Origin: an uncultured Hyphomicrobiales bacterium
Lineage (GTDB): Bacteria; Pseudomonadota; Alphaproteobacteria; Rhizobiales; Aestuariivirgaceae
NCBI GenBank assembly: GCA_903930095.1
Contig: CAIYXE010000040.1
Location: forward strand, 1 to 10,089
Direction: 5' to 3'
DNA: 10,089 nt
Numbering within the stretch: position 1 is the stretch's first letter; the number at the start of each line of letters is the position of its first letter. A program made the position numbers and the translations under genes. The notes below the pieces were generated by a model. That model searched no databases, was not told the origin of the DNA, and worked only from the letters and a program-made list of their open reading frames with translations. Shown here one piece after another: positions 1 through 6,391 of this stretch.

Positions 1-323
1 GCCTTGCCCTTGATGTCCCACAGGGCGATCTCTATTCCGGAGAGCACACCCATGAGCGAGATGTCTGGCCGCATGGAGAAGCCCGAGCCATAGACCTTGC
101 GCCACATGCTCTCGAGGTGGAACGGGTCCATGCCTTCGATATAGCGGTAGAAGGTGTCCTCGATCATCGCCGTCATGGCCTTGGGGCCGAATGTGTCGCA
201 ATAGCATTCGCCGATGCCGGTGATGCCATTGTCGGTGGTGAGCTTGACGAAGATGAAATAGCGCCCGCCCCAGGAGGGCGGCGGATTGCCGACGATGAAG
301 ACTTTGAGGTCCTTGACTTTCAT
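1..323 (-). CDS. Mandelate racemase/muconate lactonizing enzyme family protein, N-terminal part
   Basis: This is the first 107 codons of an enolase-superfamily enzyme; the rest lies beyond the left edge. The start is ATG at 323-321, with GGGAGGG 8 nt upstream. The visible part is the N-terminal capping domain. GGRYFIFVKLTTDNG is followed by ITGIGECY, with the GxGE pattern typical of MR/MLE proteins, then a stretch shared by sugar-acid dehydratase-like members (DTFGPKAM, GMDPFHLESMWRKVY). SGIEIALWDIKGKA at about residues 94-107 is the usual helix leading into the catalytic barrel. The metal-binding and catalytic residues are in the missing part, so the substrate cannot be read. Family members commonly dehydrate or epimerise sugar acids. 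The gene is divergent from a GMC oxidoreductase 151 bp away, which suggests a shared catabolic locus (inference). The family call is solid; the exact reaction is unknown. Confidence 0.88.
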   Translation of the reverse strand, partial: MKVKDLKVFIVGNPPPSWGGRYFIFVKLTTDNGITGIGECYCDTFGPKAMTAMIEDTFYRYIEGMDPFHLESMWRKVYGSGFSMRPDISLMGVLSGIEIALWDIKGK

Positions 324-405
324 GGAACGTGCCCTCCCGGAATGACCCGCTTCTAGCAGTTCGGGCGGCGTGGGGGCGATGAAAATTTCTAACCGGTCGT
401 GAGCC

Positions 406-421
406 GGAAACACTTGTTTCC
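406..421. promoter_or_regulatory. Candidate operator palindrome between divergent genes
   Basis: GGAAAC-ACTT-GTTTCC is a perfect 6-bp inverted repeat with a 4-bp spacer. It sits roughly mid-way in the 151-bp gap between the divergent MR/MLE-type gene (start 323) and the GMC oxidoreductase gene (start 475). The size and place suit a dimeric repressor or activator site. No regulator gene is in the window, and no convincing -35/-10 pair could be placed beside it. A chance palindrome cannot be excluded. Confidence 0.3.
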
Positions 422-474
422 ATTGCCCGAAGTGGCGCAAAAGGCGGGCGATCCTCACCAGCGGCAGGGTAATC

Positions 475-2094
475 TTGGCAGAGACGTTCGACTATATCAT
501 CGTGGGCGCCGGATCGGCGGGCTGTGTGCTGGCCGACTGGCTGACGGCCAATGGCCGCCATCGCGTGCTGCTTCTCGAGGCGGGCGGCAGCGACCGCCGC
601 TTCTATGTCCAGATGCCGCTGGGCTACGGCAAGACCTTCTATGACAAGTCAGTCAACTGGATGTACCAGGCAGAGCCCGACCCGGGCCTCAACGGCCAGC
701 GCGACTTCTATCCACGCGGCAAGGTTCTGGGTGGCTCCTCCTCGATCAACGCCATGGTTTATATCCGCGGCCACAAGGCGGATTACGAGGACTGGAAGGC
801 GGCAGGAAACACCGGCTGGGGCTGGGACGAGGTGCTGCCTGCCTACCGGAAGATCGAGGATTATGCGGCGGGCGACCCGGCCTTGCGCGGGCGCGGCGGG
901 CCTTTGACCCTCACCGGCTTAGGTGACCAGGCACACCCCTTGTGCCAGCCCTATCTCAAGGCGGCGCAGGCGGCGGGCCTGCCCTTCACGCCCGACTTCA
1001 ACGGGGCGGATCAGGAGGGGGTGGGGCTCTACCAGTTCACCATCAAGGGCGGCATCCGGAACTCAGCAGCGCGCGCCTTCCTGAGGCCGGCGATGAAGCG
1101 GCAGAACCTGCGTGTCGAGACGCAGGCGCAGGCGACGCGGGTGCTGTTCGAGGGCAACCGCGCGACCGGCATCGAATATGTGCAGCAGGGGCAGACGCGG
1201 ATCGCGCGGGCGGGCGAAGTGATCCTCGCCGGCGGCGCCATCAACTCGCCTCAGCTTCTCCAGCTCTCGGGCATCGGGCCCGGCGCGCTGCTGCAGTCGA
1301 TGGGCATTCCACTGCTGCGCGAGAATGCCAATGTGGGCGCCCGCATGCAGGACCACCACGGCATCAACTACACCTGGCGCATGAAGGTGCCGACGCTGAA
1401 TGACGAACTCCGCCCGTGGTGGGGCAAGCTGAAGGCGGGCATCCAGTATATCCTGCTGCGGAAGGGGCCATTGTCCCTGAGCATCAACCAGGGCGGCGGC
1501 TTCTTCCGCACGCACCCGCACATGACCAGGCCCAACATGCAGCTTTACATGCAGGCCTTCTCAACGCTGATCCCCAAGGCCGGCGAGCGGCCGATCCTGA
1601 ACCCGGACCCGTTCTCCGGTCTTTCACTGGGCCTGAGCAATTGCCGCCCGACGAGCACGGGCGAGGTGATGATCACGTCGCCAGATCCCTTTGCCCATCC
1701 CAGGGTGTCGTTCAACGCCTATGGCACCAATTCGGATGTGGAGGAGATGCTGGCGGCGGTGAAGTTCCTGCGTGTCATCGCTTCCCATGAGCCTCTGAAG
1801 AGCCTGATGGCCGAAGAACTGCGCCCGGGGCCGGAGGTTGCGACGGATGAGCAGATCATCCACGACTTCAGGCAGCGGAGCGGGACGGTCTATCACCATT
1901 CCTGCACCTGCCGCATGGGGCCGGAGGAGGCGGTGTCGGTTGTCGATGCAAGGCTGCGCGTGCATGGGATCGAGGGCTTGCGCGTGTGCGATGCCTCGGT
2001 GTTCCCGAACCTGATTGCCGGCAACACCAACGCGCCCGCGATGATGATGGGCTGGCGGGGTGCGGAGATCATGCTGGAGGATGCCGCGCGCTGA
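475..2094 (+). CDS. GMC family FAD-dependent oxidoreductase (choline/alcohol dehydrogenase-like)
   Basis: This 539-residue protein is of normal length for cytoplasmic GMC alcohol/choline dehydrogenases, which oxidise an alcohol to an aldehyde with FAD and pass electrons to an acceptor. The FAD fold opens at residues 6-16 (DYIIVGAGSAG), with LLLEAGG at 32-38 supplying the ribose-binding Glu. GMC signature 1 is near 82-105 (GKVLGGSSSINAM onward) and signature 2 is at 254-266 (GAINSPQLLQLSG). The C-terminal half has YHHSCTCRMG, with the likely catalytic His at 474, and GNTNAP at 516-521, which supplies the partner Asn. The start is TTG at 475, behind GCAGGG; it places GxGxxG exactly where the family has it, and the first internal ATG is too far downstream. 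No signal peptide is seen. The substrate is unknown. Divergence from an enolase-superfamily gene suggests sugar-acid or polyol catabolism (inference). Confidence 0.93.
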   Translation: MAETFDYIIVGAGSAGCVLADWLTANGRHRVLLLEAGGSDRRFYVQMPLGYGKTFYDKSVNWMYQAEPDPGLNGQRDFYPRGKVLGGSSSINAMVYIRGHKADYEDWKAAGNTGWGWDEVLPAYRKIEDYAAGDPALRGRGGPLTLTGLGDQAHPLCQPYLKAAQAAGLPFTPDFNGADQEGVGLYQFTIKGGIRNSAARAFLRPAMKRQNLRVETQAQATRVLFEGNRATGIEYVQQGQTRIARAGEVILAGGAINSPQLLQLSGIGPGALLQSMGIPLLRENANVGARMQDHHGINYTWRMKVPTLNDELRPWWGKLKAGIQYILLRKGPLSLSINQGGGFFRTHPHMTRPNMQLYMQAFSTLIPKAGERPILNPDPFSGLSLGLSNCRPTSTGEVMITSPDPFAHPRVSFNAYGTNSDVEEMLAAVKFLRVIASHEPLKSLMAEELRPGPEVATDEQIIHDFRQRSGTVYHHSCTCRMGPEEAVSVVDARLRVHGIEGLRVCDASVFPNLIAGNTNAPAMMMGWRGAEIMLEDAAR

Positions 2095-2098
2095 ATGG

Positions 2099-2127
2099 CG
2101 TCATCCCGGCGAAGTCCGTGGTGACGG
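2099..2127. repeat. Shrunken remnant of the REP-like palindrome
   Basis: CGTCATCCCGGCGAAG followed closely by GTGACGG keeps the two outer ends of the palindromes found at 2180 and 2335 but lacks most of the middle. The outer CGTCA and TGACG still pair. The sequence after it (CTGGGGTAGCGGG... at 2136) matches the spacer after the next copy, so this is probably the first, internally deleted unit of the array. It begins 4 bp after the GMC stop codon. Confidence 0.5.
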
Positions 2128-2179
2128 ACAGGAAACTGGGGTAGCGGGCTCGTATCTGAGATCAACTCCTCATTCCCCG

Positions 2180-2266
2180 CCGTCATGCCAGCGAAAGCTG
2201 GCATCCCGCTTTTGCTGCGGCACATGGTGAGAAAAAGCGGGACCCCAGCTTTCGCTGGGGTGACGG
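2180..2266. repeat. REP/BIME-like long palindrome, copy 1
   Basis: This 87-bp element has arms of about 34 bp: CCGTCATGCCAGCGAAAGC onward on the left, with the reverse complement ending in GGGGTGACGG on the right. Each arm is itself a hairpin. The left is TGCCAGC-GAAA-GCTGGCA (2186-2203) and the right is CCCCAGC-TTTC-GCTGGGG (2243-2260), both with perfect 7-bp stems. The element lies between two convergent genes (GMC oxidoreductase and msrQ), so it could act as a bidirectional terminator or a transcript-stabilising structure (inference). Such elements are common between genes in many proteobacteria. No transposase is nearby. Confidence 0.85.
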
Positions 2267-2334
2267 TCGTTATGTAATTATGGTGAGATCTCTGGGGTGG
2301 CGGGCGCTCATTTGAGATCAATGCCCAATGCGCA

Positions 2335-2421
2335 CCGTCATGCCAGCGAAAGCTGGCATCCCGCTTTTGTTGCAGCAGATGCCGACAGAAAGCATGACCC
2401 CAGCTGTCGCTGAGGTGAAGG
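2335..2421. repeat. REP/BIME-like long palindrome, copy 2 with decayed right arm
   Basis: This element has the same 87-bp length as copy 1 and is offset from it by 155 bp. The left hairpin TGCCAGC-GAAA-GCTGGCA (2341-2358) is identical to that of copy 1. The right arm (CCCCAGC-TGTC-GCTGAGG, 2398-2415) has one stem mismatch and further changes. The spacer before it (2292-2321) matches the spacer before copy 1 (2136-2165) at 25 of 30 positions. The repeated unit is therefore spacer plus palindrome, which points to tandem duplication of a composite unit. The 377-bp gap 2095-2471 holds nothing else I can support. Confidence 0.8.
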
Positions 2422-2471
2422 CACGGTTGGAGCGTCAATCCTCCAGCGAACTCAACTGATCGCCCGCCGCT

Positions 2472-3074
2472 TTAATGCCTCATGCCGGAAGGGCGCGCGA
2501 AGTTATGGAGCAGCCTGTAGGCCTCCAGCGCCGCGAGCGGCAGGAAGTGCAGCCAGACGCCCGTGTGGTCGAGCCTGATCCAGAACCAGTGGAGGGCGGC
2601 GGCGATGGCTGACACATAGGCCAGGCGCTGCAGCGGCTTCCACCAGCGGCCGAGCGCGTGGACGGCGCGATCATTGCTCGTCACCGCCAGCGCCAGCATG
2701 GTGGCGAAGGCGAGCCAGCCCAGGGCGTATTCGATGTACTGAAGGTCGAAGAGCACGACATGCAGGTTCGACTGGCGCACGAGATAGGTGCTGAGATGCA
2801 GCGTGGCGTAAAGGAATGCGGCAAGCCCAAGGTCGCGGCGGCGCTTGAACAGCCACATCGGCCAGTGGGGCCCGAGCCCCATCTGCTTCATCAGCAGGCG
2901 CACGGGCGTGACGGCAAGGGTGAGGATGAGCAGCCGCACGGCCCATTCGCCCGACCGGTCGAGGAGCAGGCCCCAGCTGTGCACCTCGAAGAGGAATTGC
3001 CACAGCATGACAGCGGCGGGCAGCAGCAGGAGGAGCCACAGGGCCATGTGCGAGTCGATGAGCTTGCGCAGCAC
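2472..3074 (-). CDS. msrQ: MsrQ-type heme b membrane subunit (YedZ family, ferric reductase-like domain)
   Basis: This 200-residue membrane protein has about six hydrophobic segments and the YedZ/MsrQ plan. MsrQ normally passes electrons from the inner-membrane quinone pool or a flavin reductase to MsrP, the periplasmic molybdopterin methionine sulfoxide reductase. Family marks are LTLAVTPVR (residues 51-59), RRRDLGL then YATLHLSTY with H93, TSN (132-134), and the last core helix WWKPLQRLAYVSAIAAALHW with H162. E. coli YedZ has LHN where this protein has LQR, so a His often cited as a heme-ligand candidate is Gln149 here. The GTG start at 3074 lies one base after the stop of the upstream gene, with AAGG 9 nt before it; Met10 is an alternative start. 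No msrP lies in the window, and the upstream partner is a soluble FAD-linked oxidase. The family call is strong; the MsrP partnership is unproven. Confidence 0.87.
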   Translation of the reverse strand: MLRKLIDSHMALWLLLLLPAAVMLWQFLFEVHSWGLLLDRSGEWAVRLLILTLAVTPVRLLMKQMGLGPHWPMWLFKRRRDLGLAAFLYATLHLSTYLVRQSNLHVVLFDLQYIEYALGWLAFATMLALAVTSNDRAVHALGRWWKPLQRLAYVSAIAAALHWFWIRLDHTGVWLHFLPLAALEAYRLLHNFARPSGMRH

Positions 3075-3075
3075 C

Positions 3076-4425
3076 TCAGATCACCTTGCCGGGGTTGAGG
3101 ATGCCCTTCGGGTCCAGCGCGCTCTTCACGCGGCGCATGAGGGCCAGCTCCTCAGCCGAGCGCGAGAGGTGGAGATAGGGGCGCTTCAGCGTGCCGATGC
3201 CATGCTCGGCGGAAATCGAGCCGTGATACGGAGCGAGCACGCCGTAGACGATGTCGTCCACGGAATGCATGTCCTCACCCGGGCCGTAGAGGGTGGAGAC
3301 GCAGATGTGGACGTTGGAATCGCCCACATGGCCGTAGAAGGACACATGCGCCTTGGGCCAGCGCTTCAGCAGTGCGGCGGTGCAGGCTTCGGCATAGTGC
3401 CCGATCTGGCCGATGGGCAGGCTCACGTCAAAGTTCAGGAGGTTCGGCAGCGCCTCGATGGGGTGGCCCTCGCGCACCGACCAGATCTGGCGGGCCTGGG
3501 CATGCGAGGTGGCGACCAGGGCATCGGCGATGAGGCCGTCATCGAGGCAGGCTGCCAGGAAGGTTTCGATGGCCTCGCGTGACGCGGTGCTTTCCACGAT
3601 GACGCAGAAGGGGTGTTCCGCCGCGAAGAAGCGGAGCTTCAACGCATCGGCATTGAAACTGAAATAGTCGCGCCACATGGCTTCGAAGGCCACGATGTTG
3701 CCGAGGTCCGATTGCGCGCGGCGGAGCAGGGCGACGACCTCTTCATAAGTTGCGGACGCGCAGAGCATGGTGGTGATCTCGCCCGGTGGCGGATGAAGGC
3801 GCAGCACGGCGCGGGTGATGAGCCCGAGGGTTCCTTCCGAACCGATGAAGAGATGCTTCAGGTCATAGCCCGCATTGTTCTTGAGCATGCGGTTCATGGA
3901 GGAGAGCACGGTGCCGTCGGCCAGCACGGCTTCGAGCCCCAGCACCTGCTCGCGCGCCATGCCGTAGCGGATGACGCGGATGCCGCCTGCATTGGTCGAG
4001 AGATTGCCGCCGATGTGGCAGGAGCCGCGTGAGCCCAAATCCAGTGCCAGGAATAGGCCGTGCGCTGCTGCGGCCTGCTGGCATTCCTCCAGCGGTGTTC
4101 CGGCCTTCACCACCATGGTGGCTGACGCCGTGTCCACCTCCTCGATGCCGCGCAGCAGGTCGAGGCTGATGGCGATCTCCTGGCCGGACGGGTTGGCGCC
4201 GCCCGCAAGCCCCGTCATGCCGCCTTGCGCGATGACGGGAACGCCTGCCGCATTGCAAAGGCTGAGGGTGGTTGCGACCTCCGCCGTGCTGCGCGGGCGG
4301 ATCACGGCGCGGGGAGGGGTGTTGCCGGTGTAGCTCATGTCGGAGGCGGGTTTTGACCCCATCTCCTGTCCTTCCAGCACGGCAGCCGGACCCAGTGCGG
4401 CGCGCAGGTCCTCAAGCAGGCTCAT
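3076..4425 (-). CDS. FAD-linked oxidase, GlcD/D-lactate or D-2-hydroxyglutarate dehydrogenase-like
   Basis: This 449-residue flavoprotein is of the VAO/PCMH fold and probably oxidises a D-2-hydroxy acid, feeding electrons to quinone, cytochrome or ETF. The N-terminal FAD domain (about residues 35-215) has PRAVIRPRSTAEV, the pyrophosphate loop QGGMTGLAGG (67-76), GGNLSTNAGG (139-148) and FIGSEGTLG (193-201). The C-terminal FAD-oxidase domain has YGHVGDSNVH (364-373) and AEHGIG (406-411). H366, H373 and E407 sit where the metal ligands of D-2-hydroxyglutarate dehydrogenases sit, with H408 as a possible catalytic base. It ends with the family's LDPKGILNPGKVI. There is no His replacement in FAD-linking positions that I can judge, and no signal peptide. 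The ATG overlaps the SDR stop in an ATGA. The substrate could be D-lactate, glycolate, 2-hydroxyglutarate or another hydroxy acid. Confidence 0.9.
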   Translation of the reverse strand: MSLLEDLRAALGPAAVLEGQEMGSKPASDMSYTGNTPPRAVIRPRSTAEVATTLSLCNAAGVPVIAQGGMTGLAGGANPSGQEIAISLDLLRGIEEVDTASATMVVKAGTPLEECQQAAAAHGLFLALDLGSRGSCHIGGNLSTNAGGIRVIRYGMAREQVLGLEAVLADGTVLSSMNRMLKNNAGYDLKHLFIGSEGTLGLITRAVLRLHPPPGEITTMLCASATYEEVVALLRRAQSDLGNIVAFEAMWRDYFSFNADALKLRFFAAEHPFCVIVESTASREAIETFLAACLDDGLIADALVATSHAQARQIWSVREGHPIEALPNLLNFDVSLPIGQIGHYAEACTAALLKRWPKAHVSFYGHVGDSNVHICVSTLYGPGEDMHSVDDIVYGVLAPYHGSISAEHGIGTLKRPYLHLSRSAEELALMRRVKSALDPKGILNPGKVI

Positions 4426-5195
4426 AGCGACTTCGTCGCGCCGCCGTCGATGCGGATCATCTGCCCTGTCAGATAGGAGGCCTTCGGGCTGGCGAGGAAG
4501 GCGGCGACGGCGGCGAATTCCCGTGGGTTCCCGTAACGGCCCACCGGGATCTCGGCTGAGGAGTCTGCCACGACCTGCTGGAGGGTGAAGCCGCGCGCCT
4601 CTGCCTCACGCGCATTGAGGCGGTCGATGCGCTCGGTGGCGAAACTGCCGGGCAGCAGCATGTTGACGGTGACGCCATCGCGCGCCACCTGGCCCGCGAG
4701 AGTCTTCATCCAGCCAGCCAGTGCCGCGCGCAGTGAGTTGGAAACGGCAAGACTGGCGAAGGGCTCCACGATGGAGGTTGAGGCGACCGACAGGATGCGG
4801 CCGAAACCCTTGGCGCGCATGGCAGGCAGCACCGCCCCGGTGAGGCGCATCTGGTTCAGCACCATGGCTTCGAACTGCCTGCGCCAGAGATCGGGATCGA
4901 CCTCAGTCACATCGACGGGCGGCGGGCCGCCGGAATTGTTGACGAGAATGTCCGGCATGCCGAAGCTGTCGAGCGCCGTCTGCAGTTGCGGCCAGTCGAA
5001 CATGTCAGCCGGGAGCGCCATGGCATTCATGCCTTCGGCAGCGAAAGCCTTCACATGCCCTTCGAGCTTTGCGGCGTTGCGGGCGAGAAGGCCCACCTTG
5101 CAGCCCTCGCGCGCCAGTGCCTCGGCAATCGCCAGCCCCAGGCCCTGGCTTGCGCCGCAGACGAGGGCCGTCTTGTTCTTCAGGTCGAGATCCAT
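4422..5195 (-). CDS. Atypical short-chain dehydrogenase/reductase without the YxxxK pair (BKR-like)
   Basis: This 257-residue Rossmann protein is of normal SDR length. The nucleotide motif is VCGASQGLG (12-20), where classical SDRs have TGxxxGIG. ARN (38-40) and NNSGG (86-90) follow, and IDGGATKSL closes the protein. The catalytic segment is unusual. SVASTS (136-141) keeps Ser139, but the expected YxxxK is SNSLR (152-156), so Tyr is Ser and Lys is Arg in an ungapped alignment with FabG. This matches a known divergent group described as beta-ketoacyl-ACP-reductase-like SDRs lacking the full tetrad. It may therefore bind NAD(P) and act by another mechanism, or not reduce at all. The start chosen is ATG at 5195, 10 bp after the upstream gene; a TTG at 5231 would add 12 residues and overlap that gene. 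It shares an ATGA with the FAD-linked oxidase downstream. Confidence 0.88.
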   Translation of the reverse strand: MDLDLKNKTALVCGASQGLGLAIAEALAREGCKVGLLARNAAKLEGHVKAFAAEGMNAMALPADMFDWPQLQTALDSFGMPDILVNNSGGPPPVDVTEVDPDLWRRQFEAMVLNQMRLTGAVLPAMRAKGFGRILSVASTSIVEPFASLAVSNSLRAALAGWMKTLAGQVARDGVTVNMLLPGSFATERIDRLNAREAEARGFTLQQVVADSSAEIPVGRYGNPREFAAVAAFLASPKASYLTGQMIRIDGGATKSL

Positions 5196-5205
5196 GGGCG
5201 GGAAT

Positions 5206-6330
5206 TCATCCCTTTTCGAGTTCCGATGCAAGATGGCGTGCGGCCATGACGGCCGTGGAGAAACAGGCCTGCAGGAGATAACCGCCGGTGGGCGCCTCCC
5301 AGTCCAGCATTTCGCCCACGCAATAGGTGCCGGGCGCCTTGATGAGCTGGAAATTGGCGTCCACCTCGTCCCGCGCCACGCCGCCTGCCGAGGAGATGGC
5401 GCGGGTAATGCCTGCGGGGCGTTCGAGCCTCAGGGGCATGGCCTTGATGCCTTTGGCATCGGGCGCGGTGCCCGTCTCGCGCAGCAGGTTGATGGCGACG
5501 GGGGACAGCCCCGCGATCTTGCGCAGGTAGTTCGACAGTGAATCCTTGCCGCGCGGGCGGGTGAGGCGCTGGGCGAGGACTTCCTCCGTGAGGTCAGGGC
5601 GGAAGTCGATGACGAGGGGGTGGCCCGGATGCTCCCGCAGGCCCTTGGAGACGGCATAGATGGCGCCGCCCTCGATCCCCTCCTGGGAGATCATCAACTC
5701 GCCGCGCACGCGCTTTCCGGCATAGGTGAGGGCCACGTTCTTGACCGGGGTACCAGCGAACTTGTTGCGGAAGACGGGCGACCAGTGGACGAGGAAGCGG
5801 CTGTTGGCGGGCTTGAAGGGATGAACGGCGATGCCCTTCGCCGCGAAGACGGGAAGCCAGGCGGCATCAGAGCCCAGATGCGGCCAGCTGGCGCCGCCCA
5901 GCGACAGGATGGTGGGCGTGCCGTCGAACCCCTCCCAGCGGGAGCGGGTGACGAGTTTCACGCCCAGCCCGTCCAGCCGCCGCAGCCAGGCGCGGAGCAG
6001 GGGCGAGGCTTTCATCTGTTTCGGAAAGACGCGGCCCGAAGAGCCAACGAAGGTTTCGATGCCGAGGCCGTTGGCCCAGGCGATGAGCGCGTCCGGCGGG
6101 AAGGCGTTGATGGCGGGTGCGAGGAAATCCTTCGCCTCGCCGTAACGCTCCAGGAAGGCCTCGAGCGGTTCGGAGTGGGTGAGGTTGAGGCCGCCGCGCC
6201 CGGCCAGCAGGAACTTGCGGGCAGGCGCTGGCATGTGGTCATGAATGGTCACGCGGTGCCCGGCCATTGCCAGAACCTCCGCCGCCATCAGCCCCGCGGG
6301 GCCTGCTCCGATAATCTTGACGTCTGCCAC
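5206..6330 (-). CDS. NAD(P)/FAD-dependent flavoprotein, BaiN/HI0933-like (PP_4765 family)
   Basis: This 374-residue two-dinucleotide-binding flavoprotein has FAD motif VKIIGAGPAGLMAAEVLA (residues 4-21), an acidic residue ending strand 2 (D31), then KFLLAGRGGLNLTHSEP (39-55), a hallmark of the HI0933-like fold in its PP_4765 variant. The C-terminal block GEMLDWEAPTGGYLLQAC (about 339-356) is the family's second FAD contact. The cellular substrate of the family is not established; relatives include BaiN. The start is uncertain. I chose GTG at 6330 because GGAG lies 7 nt upstream and the protein then begins just before the FAD motif. ATG at 6348 (start overlapping a hairpin) and ATG at 6378 (no good ribosome site) are alternatives adding 6 or 16 residues. 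The second gene of the operon, it ends 10 bp before the SDR. Confidence 0.86.
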   Translation of the reverse strand: MADVKIIGAGPAGLMAAEVLAMAGHRVTIHDHMPAPARKFLLAGRGGLNLTHSEPLEAFLERYGEAKDFLAPAINAFPPDALIAWANGLGIETFVGSSGRVFPKQMKASPLLRAWLRRLDGLGVKLVTRSRWEGFDGTPTILSLGGASWPHLGSDAAWLPVFAAKGIAVHPFKPANSRFLVHWSPVFRNKFAGTPVKNVALTYAGKRVRGELMISQEGIEGGAIYAVSKGLREHPGHPLVIDFRPDLTEEVLAQRLTRPRGKDSLSNYLRKIAGLSPVAINLLRETGTAPDAKGIKAMPLRLERPAGITRAISSAGGVARDEVDANFQLIKAPGTYCVGEMLDWEAPTGGYLLQACFSTAVMAARHLASELEKG

Positions 6331-6337
6331 GCGCGCA

Positions 6338-6341
6338 CTCC
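6338..6341 (-). promoter_or_regulatory. Ribosome binding site favouring the GTG start at 6330
   Basis: On the minus strand GGAG (within CCGGGAG) sits 7 nt before GTG at 6330-6328. The upstream ATG at 6378 has no comparable site, and the ATG at 6348 is partly inside a hairpin stem. This decides the start of the flavoprotein gene, though not beyond doubt. Confidence 0.5.
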
Positions 6342-6346
6342 CGGAC

Positions 6347-6367
6347 ATCCCGGCCTTTTGCCGGGAT
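6347..6367 (-). other. Intercistronic hairpin with duplicated 8-bp arm
   Basis: On the minus strand ATCCCGGC-AAAAG-GCCGGGAT forms a perfect 8-bp stem with a 5-nt loop. The outer arm is directly duplicated: ATCCCGGC also occurs at 6368-6375, in tandem. The hairpin lies in the 61-bp gap between the first and second genes of the operon. No U-run follows, so a simple intrinsic terminator is unlikely. It may be an mRNA-processing or stability element, or modulate initiation of the flavoprotein (inference). Confidence 0.45.
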
Positions 6368-6391
6368 GCCGGGATCATGCAAGGGCTATCT

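Noticed and set aside
117..356. Plus-strand frame antisense to the MR/MLE-type gene
   Set aside because: The minus-strand frame has clear family motifs and a ribosome site; the plus frame has neither.
1893..2438. A 181-codon minus-strand open frame over the GMC end and the repeat array
   Set aside because: Its protein carries VTPAKAGVP and PAFAGMTA, which are the translated REP palindromes. The remainder is antisense to the conserved GMC C-terminus. It is not a gene.
2658..3582. Plus-strand open frames over msrQ and the FAD-linked oxidase gene
   Set aside because: They are mirror frames of well-supported genes with family motifs. Their composition is typical of antisense frames in GC-rich DNA.
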